A stretch of DNA of 7,007 nt from assembly GCA_030608765.1 (NCBI GenBank), contig JAUWDN010000054.1, forward strand, positions 1 through 7,007. Direction: 5' to 3'. Position numbers and translations under genes: made by a program. The notes under the pieces are model-generated. The model was not told the DNA's origin and did no database searches. It saw only the letters and a list, made by a program, of their open reading frames with translations. Below are positions 1-6,221 of the stretch, piece after piece (position 1 is the stretch's first letter; every line of letters starts with the position of its first letter). This DNA comes from Promethearchaeota archaeon. GTDB lineage: Archaea; Asgardarchaeota; Lokiarchaeia; Sigynarchaeales; SOKP01.

Positions 1-156
1 ATAATATTTGTATTTTATTTCATCGTCAACATATTTGTGGCGTTAAGTTTGATTTTTGTCTATTTCTACCCATTAGAAGGAGAGAAATTAGAACGACTTG
101 AAGAAGAACTCAAAGAACTTCATCAAAAAAAGAGAGAACTACTAAATACAATTTAA
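1..156 (+). CDS. C-terminal end of a membrane transporter, probably GPH/MFS type (partial)
   Basis: The gene enters from the left edge in frame 1 and ends at TAA 154-156, leaving 51 residues. The first 24 or so (IIFVFYFIVNIFVALSLIFV onwards) form one hydrophobic transmembrane helix. A Tyr-Pro-Leu then leads into a charged helix (EGEKLERLEEELKELHQKKR) that would be cytoplasmic and coiled-coil prone. A last helix followed by YPL-x(1-2)-EK and a Glu/Leu/Arg-rich tail is a recurrent ending of GPH (MelB-like) sugar/cation symporters and other MFS carriers, so that is the preferred reading. The tail alone cannot prove the family or give a substrate. It sits 24 nt upstream of the geranylgeranyl reductase on the same strand, so the two may be cotranscribed. 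Confidence 0.55.
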   Translation: MIFVFYFIVNIFVALSLIFVYFYPLEGEKLERLEEELKELHQKKRELLNTI

Positions 157-168
157 AAAACAAGTTTT

Positions 169-173
169 GAGGG
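169..173 (+). promoter_or_regulatory. Shine-Dalgarno-like GAGGG before the GTG start of the reductase
   Basis: GAGGG lies 7 nt upstream of the GTG at 181, in the short spacer after the transporter stop. It is the best ribosome-binding match near any start in this window. It supports GTG 181 as the true start, as does the position of the FAD-binding strand, which begins at residue 3. Having a Shine-Dalgarno here, unlike the promoter-proximal genes, fits an internal gene of an operon. Confidence 0.55.
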
Positions 174-180
174 TTTATTC

Positions 181-1422
181 GTGATATATGACTTAATTAT
201 TATCGGAGGTGGTCCAGGTGGGGCAACGGCTGCAAAGATTGCTGCAGAAAGTAATGCAAATGTGCTTTTACTTGAAGCTGAGGAAGAAGGTAGATATAAA
301 TGTTGTGCCGGAGGAATTCCTGCTAGAAGCGAAGAGTTCTCACCAATACCCCACGGAGTTGGTGATCGTGAAGTTACCGGCGGAGTTTTATTTACTCCAA
401 AAAAAGGACCTATGGAATTCGAAGCTTCTGGAAAAGATAATAAGGGTTATTGCATGTTTCGAACCGACTTCGATAAGTATCTCTTGGACCTTTCCCAAGA
501 CGCTGGTGCCCAAGTAATTTATAAATCTCGAGTAAAAAGAATTGAGATTGGCAAAAATAAGAACATCAAGATAATAGGGACAAAAGAATTTCAAAGCAAA
601 TGTGTGATCCTCGCAACCGGATTGGGGGGAGCCCAATTACAAAGAACTCTAGGTATAGAGGTTCCGCCAATGGTAAGTGGAATACAAGCGGAAATTAGCG
701 TCCCCGAATCTGTCATAGACGACCAATTTGGTAATCGAGTATGGGAATTCTTCGATCGTAGTTTAATTGATCACGGGATTGGGTGGGTGTTTCCTAAAAG
801 TCAAACGCTAAGCATTGGAGTTTTAGGGAAGGGAGTTAAGATGACTCATTTTAACGCTTTTCTCAAGAGTCCGTTCATAAAGGATAAAATCGAAGGAAGA
901 GAGATGATAGTTTTTGGGGGTCGAAAAGTTTGGGCAGCTCCTATACCTGATCGATTGATCGCAAAACCTTATTGTGAGCGAGTTATGGTAATTGGAGATG
1001 CTTGTGGAACTGCGGATCCAATTTTATACGAAGGAATTTATCAAGCACGCTTATCTGGTAAAATTGCGGCAGAAGTTTTCTGTCAAGCGCTTGAAAAAGA
1101 GGATTTTAGAGAACCTGAACTTGCAAGATACAACGACCTCCTACTAAAACATCTCCACGAAGAAGGTTTGAGGTATTCCTATAAATTTCATCACCTTTTG
1201 TATCATAGTGGTCTCTTGGAACGAGTCCTCGAAGCGACCTATTCAATGGCTCAAGAGGATCCAGAAATGATGCAATCAACTATCGCATTATTTACAGGGA
1301 CCGAAACTAGGAAACATAGCTGGGAAGTTATGATGTCTCGTAAATGGAAATTAGTAAAATTTTTGGGTATTAAGAATAGCCTGAAACTTTTCCCAACTCT
1401 GGTTCATGCGCTCCGTATCTAA
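181..1422 (+). CDS. geranylgeranyl reductase family FAD-dependent oxidoreductase
   Basis: This is a flavoprotein of the geranylgeranyl reductase (GGR) family, which in archaea hydrogenates the isoprenoid chains of membrane lipids (digeranylgeranylglycerophospholipid reductase) and elsewhere reduces other prenyl groups. Visible marks are the dinucleotide-binding strand-turn-helix with GGGPGG at residues 9-14 and an acidic end of strand 2 (LLLEAEEEG, 29-37). There is also a Cys-rich KCCAGG at 40-45, where relatives carry the active-site Cys-Gly-Gly loop. The second FAD motif is IGDACG at 271-276, followed by PILYEGIYQARLSG. GWVFPK at 201-206 matches the conserved Trp-x-Phe-Pro substrate-pocket motif. 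At 413 aa the length is normal and the gene looks intact, ending in tandem stops (TAA TAA). Family assignment is secure. The exact substrate is inferred: the ILYEGI segment departs from the usual PLTGEGI-like form, so an archaeal lipid role is likely but a quinone or other prenyl substrate is possible. Confidence 0.87.
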   Translation: MIYDLIIIGGGPGGATAAKIAAESNANVLLLEAEEEGRYKCCAGGIPARSEEFSPIPHGVGDREVTGGVLFTPKKGPMEFEASGKDNKGYCMFRTDFDKYLLDLSQDAGAQVIYKSRVKRIEIGKNKNIKIIGTKEFQSKCVILATGLGGAQLQRTLGIEVPPMVSGIQAEISVPESVIDDQFGNRVWEFFDRSLIDHGIGWVFPKSQTLSIGVLGKGVKMTHFNAFLKSPFIKDKIEGREMIVFGGRKVWAAPIPDRLIAKPYCERVMVIGDACGTADPILYEGIYQARLSGKIAAEVFCQALEKEDFREPELARYNDLLLKHLHEEGLRYSYKFHHLLYHSGLLERVLEATYSMAQEDPEMMQSTIALFTGTETRKHSWEVMMSRKWKLVKFLGIKNSLKLFPTLVHALRI

Positions 1423-1442
1423 TAAGTAAAAGAAAATCGTAT

Positions 1443-1472
1443 TATCTATATTTTAGATATAAAATTTAGATA
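1443..1472. repeat. short dyad TATCTA-N5-TAGATA plus direct repeat of TTTAGATA
   Basis: TATCTA (1443-1448) and TAGATA (1454-1459) form an inverted repeat with a 5-nt centre, and TTTAGATA occurs twice (1452-1459 and 1465-1472), 13 bp apart. The cluster lies just after the reductase stop and about 30 bp before the TATA-like box of the glycosyltransferase gene. That is where an archaeal activator site would lie. The sequence is very AT-rich, so chance occurrence is a real alternative. Confidence 0.25.
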
Positions 1473-1497
1473 CTAATTGGAGAAAGTTATACCTAAA

Positions 1498-1508
1498 TAC
1501 TTAAAAAG
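1498..1508 (+). promoter_or_regulatory. TATA-like box of the glycosyltransferase gene
   Basis: TACTTAAAAAG resembles the archaeal TATA box. With the usual 25-27 nt spacing it would place transcription start near 1528-1532, giving a leader of roughly 17-21 nt before ATG 1549. No convincing Shine-Dalgarno precedes that ATG. The box separates this gene from the upstream transporter/reductase unit. Assignment is by pattern only. Confidence 0.45.
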
Positions 1509-1548
1509 AGTTATTCTTAAGATAGCCTAATATATGAGCTAAAATGAG

Positions 1549-3048
1549 ATGACATTTAAGAAAATTATTGTGGTTATATTTATTATTATAATTTCACTAA
1601 TCCTATTCACAAGTGAACTTATGATTCATTTTATCAATTTTCTTTATATTTATCCATTGGTATATTGGATCACCTATATCTCTGCTATCATTGGTGTTTT
1701 AACCATAATTATTACTTTATTTTGGTATGCAAAGGCGAGAATAAGGTTTTCATCACCAATCAAAAAGAAGACTTTTTCTTCTGTTAAAATAATTCTCACG
1801 ATAATTACAATTTTAGGAATCATTCAGGTAATATTATCTCTATTCGCTCAAGAATTATTATATCAATTAACTTCTATATTATTTATCACATTATCAGCAA
1901 TTTTTGGTTTTAGAACTTTTATTAATTTATCTACTTCACTCTTGTTTCGTTCGAGTATTAAGGAGTTTGGGACTATACCATCAGTTTCAATAATTATACC
2001 TGCCTATAATGAGGGTAAAGTGATTGAAAAAACAATTAGATCAGTTTTAGAACTGCGTTATAGTCAAAAAGAGATTATTGTTGTGGACGATGGCTCAACG
2101 GATAATACTTTAAAAATTTTGAAAATGATGGAAACTGATAATCCAATTAAGGTCATTTCAAAAAGAAAGAATGGGGGAAAGTGGTGTGCACTAAATGAAG
2201 GGATAGAATCAGCTATATCAGATATAATGGTATGTATAGATGCTGATACAGTATTGGATAAGAACGCAATACAGCCATTAGTAAATCATTTCATTGATAG
2301 TAAAGTTGGAGCAGTAGCAGGGAATATAAAAGTTGGAAATCGAGATAATATACTTACAAAATTACAAGCTTTGGAATATATTTCTCAATTGAATATTCAA
2401 AGAAGAAGTGAAGCATTTTTTCGAAAAATAACAGTAGTTCCAGGCCCTTTAGGAGCTTTTAGAAAATCTATAATTAAAGAAGTGGGTTTCTATACTGGAG
2501 ATACATTTGCAGAAGATGCAGACTTAACTTTAAAAATATTAAGAGCAGGATATAGAATAGAATATGAACCTAAATCAATTGGATATACAGAAGCTCCAAC
2601 ATTTCTTTTTGATTTAGCTAAACAAAGGTATCGTTGGTATAGAGGATTACTACAAGTAATAATTAAACATAAAGGCATGTTTTTTAATCCAAAATATGGA
2701 ACTACAGGATTGTTTATGATTCCTTGGATATCTTTGAATGGATTAATCTTTTCTTGGTTTAACTTTTTCGCAAGTGTATGGATTTTTATACTTATATTTA
2801 ATCCATTTTCTGGATTTCTTATATATGTACAAATTTATTTTTTCTGGTTTTCTTTCTTTCTGATAATGGAAGTAGTTATGAGTATGTATGCGGTATTTGT
2901 GGATGTAAGGGAAAAACCAAAAATTTTGTTTTATATAATTGCTTATAAATTATTCTACGGATACATGACTAACACAATCAGAGTTTTAAGTCAATTAGAG
3001 CAATATTTAAAATATCCTATGAAATGGGAGACTATTAGAAGAACTTGA
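1549..3048 (+). CDS. membrane-embedded family 2 glycosyltransferase (cellulose/hyaluronan/poly-GlcNAc synthase type)
   Basis: A 499-aa integral membrane GT2 enzyme, expected to transfer sugar from a nucleotide-sugar at the inner membrane face and possibly to extrude the growing polysaccharide. N-terminal hydrophobic helices occupy about 4-22, 33-60, 79-99 and 104-125. The catalytic GT-A domain starts at SVSIIIPAYNEG (145-156). It contains VVDDGSTDN (178-186), the metal-binding DAD (231-233), the general-base segment AEDAD (321-325) and the QRYRW form of the QxxRW motif (359-363). That last motif marks processive synthases such as BcsA, HasA and PgaC. Hydrophobic helices follow at about 385-416, 420-450 and 458-478. 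ATG 1549 begins a basic-hydrophobic N-terminus that suits a first membrane helix. Base composition is odd: spot counts give G+C of 14/60 at 2521-2580 and 14/60 at 2821-2880, against 30/60 and 24/60 in two lines of the reductase. Part of this reflects Ile/Phe/Lys-rich membrane coding, but recent acquisition is possible. The polymer cannot be told from sequence alone. Confidence 0.87.
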   Translation: MTFKKIIVVIFIIIISLILFTSELMIHFINFLYIYPLVYWITYISAIIGVLTIIITLFWYAKARIRFSSPIKKKTFSSVKIILTIITILGIIQVILSLFAQELLYQLTSILFITLSAIFGFRTFINLSTSLLFRSSIKEFGTIPSVSIIIPAYNEGKVIEKTIRSVLELRYSQKEIIVVDDGSTDNTLKILKMMETDNPIKVISKRKNGGKWCALNEGIESAISDIMVCIDADTVLDKNAIQPLVNHFIDSKVGAVAGNIKVGNRDNILTKLQALEYISQLNIQRRSEAFFRKITVVPGPLGAFRKSIIKEVGFYTGDTFAEDADLTLKILRAGYRIEYEPKSIGYTEAPTFLFDLAKQRYRWYRGLLQVIIKHKGMFFNPKYGTTGLFMIPWISLNGLIFSWFNFFASVWIFILIFNPFSGFLIYVQIYFFWFSFFLIMEVVMSMYAVFVDVREKPKILFYIIAYKLFYGYMTNTIRVLSQLEQYLKYPMKWETIRRT

Positions 3049-3072
3049 TAATTGTAATTTGAAAATGGTAAT

Positions 3073-3093
3073 AATTGTTTTTTTACAACAATT
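3073..3093 (+). terminator. hairpin with T7 run after the glycosyltransferase gene
   Basis: AATTGTT (3073-3079) and AACAATT (3087-3093) form a 7-bp AT-rich stem around TTTTTAC. A run of seven T (3078-3084) spans stem and loop, and the T-rich GTTTATATTATTT follows. The right arm is itself part of a perfect palindrome, AACAATTGTT (3087-3096). It lies 25 nt after the glycosyltransferase stop, between convergent genes. Archaeal termination depends mainly on U-rich tracts, so the T7 is probably the working part. Confidence 0.45.
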
Positions 3094-3154
3094 GTTTATA
3101 TTATTTGCTCAGTAATTTCTGTATATAATTTCTCTTCTTGATTTTAAATAAAAT

Positions 3155-4096
3155 CTATCTGATTTTTTTGTACATGGGATAGAAAATAGGTGAAATATAA
3201 GCTCCACTTGTTTTAGAATAAAATTTAATATTCTTTTCATCTACCCACATGATTTCACATGTTTTTAATCCATTTTGTTTGATATCCCATAAACACCATA
3301 AGAAGAGTTCAGTCCCAATTCCCTTTCCCCGTAACGACTCCAAAACTCCCGTTGGTCCAAATGAACCAGGAAAAAACAAACCATGAGTAGACCAACCAAC
3401 TATTTCATTTTTCGCGTTCTTTGCTATGAAAGTTGTTGGAGGATTAAGCTTAAACGAAATTAGGACTTCTTCAGCCCATGTACCAAGTGGAAATTGATGT
3501 TTCACAAAGTTATAAGTTTCGTCGAAATCATTAGGTTGAACGCGTTCATATTCATATCCTTCTTTTTTCGCCGCAGGTTCTTTTTTAATGATGTCCAAAG
3601 AAACTGTGAGGTTGAATATAGTCTCACGGGATTTAAATCCATGTTTTTTTAAAAAGAAATAGAGGCTTGTATCGCGTACATCGACACCGGGTTGCCAATA
3701 TTCAGGAATACTAGGACCATAAATTACTTTAGTTATTTCTTTCTCCTTAGTTCGCCTTAAGAATTCATAAAACATCTTAGAACCAAGTCCTTGTCGTCTG
3801 TATTGCTTATCGACTACACATCCCTTAAAGAAATATTGGTCTTTATTTAATATGTTCCTACGCACTACTATAAATGCTGCTATTGGTTTATCTATCTCTA
3901 AATTATATAAAATTAGGGATAAATCTTGTTCAAAACCGATGTCTTCTAGCGTACCTCTACGAAAATAATCAAAAGGAAGCGAAAAAAAGCGAGAATTATC
4001 TTCAAATAACTGATGTATGCTTTGGATATTTTCTGAAGACAACTGCTTATAATCCATTTTCTCTGTATTTAGCTTAATTTTCTTATTATTTTTCAA
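3155..4096 (-). CDS. tandem GNAT-fold N-acetyltransferase (two GNAT domains)
   Basis: This 313-aa protein carries two GNAT modules, each with the acetyl-CoA pyrophosphate loop. The first domain (about 14-165) has VVDKQYRRQGLG, with RRQGLG at 100-105. The second (about 181-313) has GPTGVLESLRGKGIG, with RGKGIG at 256-261. The pieces YWQPGVD (133-139) and FYSKTSGA (292-299) recur in paired-GNAT proteins known from bacteria, where they are mostly unassigned. An acyl-CoA-dependent N-acyltransferase is secure, but the acceptor (amino sugar, small amine or peptide) is not. Start choice: TTG at 4096 lies two bases after the stop of the HAD gene with GGAG upstream, which favours coupled initiation. 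ATG at 4057 (MDYKQLSSENI, residue 14) is the alternative and would still keep the whole first domain. It forms an operon with the HAD gene and is convergent with the glycosyltransferase gene. Confidence 0.82.
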   Translation of the reverse strand: MKNNKKIKLNTEKMDYKQLSSENIQSIHQLFEDNSRFFSLPFDYFRRGTLEDIGFEQDLSLILYNLEIDKPIAAFIVVRRNILNKDQYFFKGCVVDKQYRRQGLGSKMFYEFLRRTKEKEITKVIYGPSIPEYWQPGVDVRDTSLYFFLKKHGFKSRETIFNLTVSLDIIKKEPAAKKEGYEYERVQPNDFDETYNFVKHQFPLGTWAEEVLISFKLNPPTTFIAKNAKNEIVGWSTHGLFFPGSFGPTGVLESLRGKGIGTELFLWCLWDIKQNGLKTCEIMWVDEKNIKFYSKTSGAYISPIFYPMYKKIR

Positions 4097-4098
4097 TT

Positions 4099-4794
4099 TT
4101 ACAGAAGCTCCAGTAATTTTTCTAACTTTCCCCTATAAGTTGGTTCGGGAGTTTTGGCGCTCAAATTTGTGTTTGAACTGTTTACTAAGAAGGTCTGCGA
4201 ACCTAAATTGACACATACCATATCCTTATCTTCGTCCCCTACCATCATACATTCTTTAGCAGAGAGATTGAGATATTTAAAAATCAATTGATAGTAAAGG
4301 AGATTCGGTTTTGTAGCACATGAGTTTTCAATACTGGTTATGAGATCGTATGGAAAATCACCAATTCCTGCCCATTCAAGACGCTGTTCTATAGCTGTTA
4401 AAGGAAGAACGGGTGTTGTTGCAATTACAACCTTATAATCTTTGTTAAAAGCAGTTTGAATAACTTTCCGTGCTTCCGGTTTCTTTTTTGTAAATTTCTG
4501 TAATTTCTTAAAATCTTCCTCGTAAAATTTATCAAAAAGTGGTCGGATTTCGTCCTTTTCGTAGCCTTCAACAGGAAAAAAAGCTTTTGAAAACGCTTCC
4601 TCATTTGGAATTTTACCATCGTTATTATTTACGAACTCAGACGCTTTCAATATGGCCGGAACCATCTTTTTAGGAGGAACTAAGTGAGCTACACTATTAG
4701 CTAATAATTTTAAATATCCCGGAACGAATTGGTTTAAATCTACATCTATTAAGGTTCCATCTAAATCGAATAAGATTGCTTTAAGTTGTCTCAT
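4099..4794 (-). CDS. HAD-superfamily hydrolase (phosphatase-like)
   Basis: A 231-aa cytosolic HAD hydrolase with all four motifs. Motif I is FDLDGT (D10 nucleophile, D12 acid/base). Motif II is IATTP with T126. Motif III is K162 in ATKPN. Motif IV is VGDEDKD with D187 and D191 for Mg2+. Residues about 18-105 between motifs I and II form a helical C1-type cap, which usually sets specificity for a small phosphorylated metabolite. The segment PLTAIEQRLEWAG (131-143) resembles a HAD subgroup I know mainly from Clostridia-type and related bacteria, with no assigned substrate. I chose ATG 4794 over TTG 4806: it begins right at the beta-strand that carries motif I, and it lies about 26-31 nt from a TATA-like box, as a leaderless or near-leaderless archaeal gene would. 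TTG 4806 adds only four residues and has no better ribosome site. The tandem GNAT gene follows after two bases. Confidence 0.85.
   Translation of the reverse strand: MRQLKAILFDLDGTLIDVDLNQFVPGYLKLLANSVAHLVPPKKMVPAILKASEFVNNNDGKIPNEEAFSKAFFPVEGYEKDEIRPLFDKFYEEDFKKLQKFTKKKPEARKVIQTAFNKDYKVVIATTPVLPLTAIEQRLEWAGIGDFPYDLITSIENSCATKPNLLYYQLIFKYLNLSAKECMMVGDEDKDMVCVNLGSQTFLVNSSNTNLSAKTPEPTYRGKLEKLLELL
4108..4111 (-). promoter_or_regulatory. GGAG inside the end of the HAD gene, before the TTG start of the GNAT gene
   Basis: Read on the minus strand, GGAG lies within the last codons of the HAD gene (CTG GAG CTT CTG TAA) and 11 nt before TTG 4096. The spacing is a little long. Even so, stop, two bases and start in this order suggest that ribosomes finishing the HAD protein reinitiate on the acetyltransferase. 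It is the main argument for the TTG start over ATG 4057. Confidence 0.4.
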
Positions 4795-4818
4795 AATTTT
4801 ACGCAAACTGAAGTTAAT

Positions 4819-4829
4819 GCAATATATTG
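4819..4829 (-). promoter_or_regulatory. TATA-like box of the HAD-GNAT operon
   Basis: GCAATATATTG contains the 10-bp palindrome CAATATATTG, centred about 30 nt before ATG 4794 on the minus strand. Transcription starting about 26 nt downstream would begin within a few bases of that ATG, so the mRNA would have almost no leader, in keeping with the lack of a Shine-Dalgarno. Other AT-rich stretches nearby could serve instead. Confidence 0.35.
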
Positions 4830-4872
4830 TTTCTAAATTATATTAGCAATTATAATTTGTCATTTACCCTTC

Positions 4873-4888
4873 TTTAAACTAGTTTGAA
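4873..4888. repeat. 16-bp near-perfect palindrome in the divergent intergenic region
   Basis: TTTAAACTAGTTTGAA has a perfect 10-bp core, AAACTAGTTT (4876-4885), and pairs on both sides with one T/G mismatch. It sits between the divergent HAD and arrestin-like genes, about 80 bp upstream of the former's start and 105 bp upstream of the latter's. A dimeric regulator site is possible. No regulator gene is present in the window. Confidence 0.35.
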
Positions 4889-4904
4889 ATAAAGTTTTAA
4901 TAAT

Positions 4905-4959
4905 TTGTAGATTACAATTAATAGTAAAAAAAAATATTAATAGAGTTCTACAATTAATA
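4905..4959. repeat. dyad TTGTA-GAT-TACAA overlapping an 11-bp direct repeat
   Basis: TTGTA (4905-4909) and TACAA (4913-4917) form a perfect 5-3-5 inverted repeat. The second arm begins an 11-bp direct repeat, TACAATTAATA, found at 4913-4923 and 4949-4959. A related 10-mer, AATATTAATA, occurs at 4933-4942 and 4956-4965. The downstream copy abuts the presumed promoter of the arrestin-like gene. The layout suits an operator with repeated half-sites, but low sequence complexity lowers confidence. Confidence 0.35.
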
Positions 4960-4975
4960 TTAATAATATTAAAAT
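4956..4975 (+). promoter_or_regulatory. TATA-like AT block before the arrestin-like gene
   Basis: The stretch AATATTAATAATATTAAAAT is centred about 26 nt upstream of ATG 4992. This is the standard distance from an archaeal TATA box to a transcription start, so the message may be leaderless. No purine-rich ribosome site is visible in CAACAATTTCTTGAA just before the ATG. The exact box within this AT block cannot be fixed by eye. Confidence 0.4.
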
Positions 4976-4991
4976 TCAACAATTTCTTGAA

Positions 4992-6200
4992 ATGAGATTA
5001 AAGCTTAGTGATTTAAATAACGGTTCCGTCTACTTAGGTGACAAGCTAAAAGTTAGAACGACATATAATTTTGACGAAGATTCGTCAATCTTATGGTCTG
5101 GGATTCGTCTATTAACTCATCCACCATGTTTAAAAGAACTACAAATCACTAAGGAAGATATTTTCTCTAAGGGCAAATTTGAAAAGGGGGAATACATTCG
5201 AGAAAACTCGTTTTTGATCAAGAACAACGTTATTCCTACCATTAAAAACAGAAATTTGGAATACGAGATAAAATTAATTTTAAGATTACCTCATCCTAAT
5301 GATCCGGATGATGATTTAGTAATTAATAAAACTCAAAAAATTGAAATCAGGGCAAAGGTATCAAATCAACTAGTGACAAAACCTAATCCTCTGTCGCTTT
5401 CAATTTCGGGGTTAAACATTAATGTATCAAAGGATGTATATCGTCCAGGGGAGACGATAAAAATCAACTTTTCTTCTAAAGAGCTCAAACAGGTAGAAAT
5501 CAGACTTTTGCAAAAAGCAAATGTAATTTGTTATTGTGAAGCTTATGGACAAACATGTAGCAAGGTAGAAGAATTACCCCCTGCTATTGCGGGAGATGCT
5601 AAAACTTCCGATATGAATAAAGAATTCCTGCTTTTAAAAGTACCTGAGATTGCTCAACCAAGCCATAACTACTTATGGGAACCCCACGAAAAAGAGTTTT
5701 GGGGAATGAAATACGGTTCTTACGTAAAATGGTCTTTAATGTTTATTGGAAAGCCTAAACCCGAATTTGGAAGAGAACCAATTAAATTCAAAGTCCCGAT
5801 AACGATTTTAGCAAAACCAATTGGGAAAGATGAATTAAGAACTGATCTGTTTTCTAAAGGTACTGCTGAAGCACCTTCTATCTTTGACGGAGTCTCATCA
5901 AGGTTTCAGAAAGTATATAAAATTATTTCAATTGATTCCGATATAGAAAGATATAACATTAAAATAAAGAACATATCTAAAGAGACCTTAGAGGGCGTTT
6001 CAGTTAACATTTCGGGACTTCAAGAAGGTTTATTCGAAACTGCTCCAACCTTAACTGGATTTCATCGTTGGGAAGCCGGCGAGGAAAAGGAAATTGTTTA
6101 TAATAGTAAGCAAAATATTACCGCTTTAATCTGTGTTTTAAAAGATAATTCTCAAAAAACAATCAGGATTCAAACCCCTTTAGCTTCCAACTTCTTCTAA
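4992..6200 (+). CDS. arrestin/Vps26-like protein with an extra C-terminal beta domain
   Basis: I read this 402-aa soluble protein (no signal peptide or membrane helix) as an arrestin-fold scaffold. Residues about 1-118 look like an arrestin N-domain: VYLGDKLKV (13-21) opens it, and FLIKNNVIPTIKNRNLEYEI (74-93) follows the Phe-x-(Leu/Ile)-...-Pro-Thr-...-Tyr-Glu-Ile pattern of the family. It ends in LRLPHPND. Residues about 128-268 look like the C-domain, with VYRPGETIKINF (139-150) matching the recurrent Tyr-x-Pro-Gly-Glu-x-Ile strand. Residues about 298-390 add a third beta-rich domain (YNIKIKNISKETLEGVSVNI, 311-330) that recalls ear-like or CARDB-like sandwiches. Three cysteines cluster at 170, 172 and 179, and C46 lies elsewhere. 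Bacterial Spo0M and eukaryotic Vps26/arrestins share the two-domain fold. The family call rests on motif spacing and needs a profile search. It converges on an MglA-type GTPase gene 18 nt away. A trafficking or scaffold role is inference. Confidence 0.6.
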   Translation: MRLKLSDLNNGSVYLGDKLKVRTTYNFDEDSSILWSGIRLLTHPPCLKELQITKEDIFSKGKFEKGEYIRENSFLIKNNVIPTIKNRNLEYEIKLILRLPHPNDPDDDLVINKTQKIEIRAKVSNQLVTKPNPLSLSISGLNINVSKDVYRPGETIKINFSSKELKQVEIRLLQKANVICYCEAYGQTCSKVEELPPAIAGDAKTSDMNKEFLLLKVPEIAQPSHNYLWEPHEKEFWGMKYGSYVKWSLMFIGKPKPEFGREPIKFKVPITILAKPIGKDELRTDLFSKGTAEAPSIFDGVSSRFQKVYKIISIDSDIERYNIKIKNISKETLEGVSVNISGLQEGLFETAPTLTGFHRWEAGEEKEIVYNSKQNITALICVLKDNSQKTIRIQTPLASNFF

Positions 6201-6201
6201 T

Positions 6202-6221
6202 TAAGATTAGAATTCGTCTTA
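6202..6221. terminator. weak shared dyad between the convergent arrestin-like and GTPase genes
   Basis: TAAGA (6202-6206) and TCTTA (6217-6221) flank a 10-nt centre containing GAATTC. The right arm includes the stop codon of the GTPase gene. With only 18 nt between the two stops, transcripts from both sides must overlap or end within the opposing gene. The 5-bp stem lacks a T-run, so a terminator role is a weak guess. Confidence 0.2.

Noticed and set aside
388..636. 82-codon minus-strand open frame inside the reductase gene, and similar shadow frames at 209-517, 2490-2678, 3874-4077 and 4425-4619
   Set aside because: All lie wholly within confidently assigned genes in other frames and show no domain pattern or start signal.
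1423..1548. tRNA or other structured RNA in the spacer before the glycosyltransferase gene
   Set aside because: The stretch is too AT-rich for a tRNA, with no GGTTCGAATCC-like T-arm and only a 6-bp dyad. No tRNA was recognised in any other spacer either.
4795..4806. Four-residue N-terminal extension of the HAD protein from TTG 4806
   Set aside because: ATG 4794 lies at the natural start of the motif I strand and close to the predicted transcription start. The TTG has no ribosome site.
4905..4965. Short direct repeats in the divergent intergenic region as a CRISPR array
   Set aside because: Repeats are only 10-11 bp, AT-only apart from one C, too few and irregularly spaced, and no cas gene is near.
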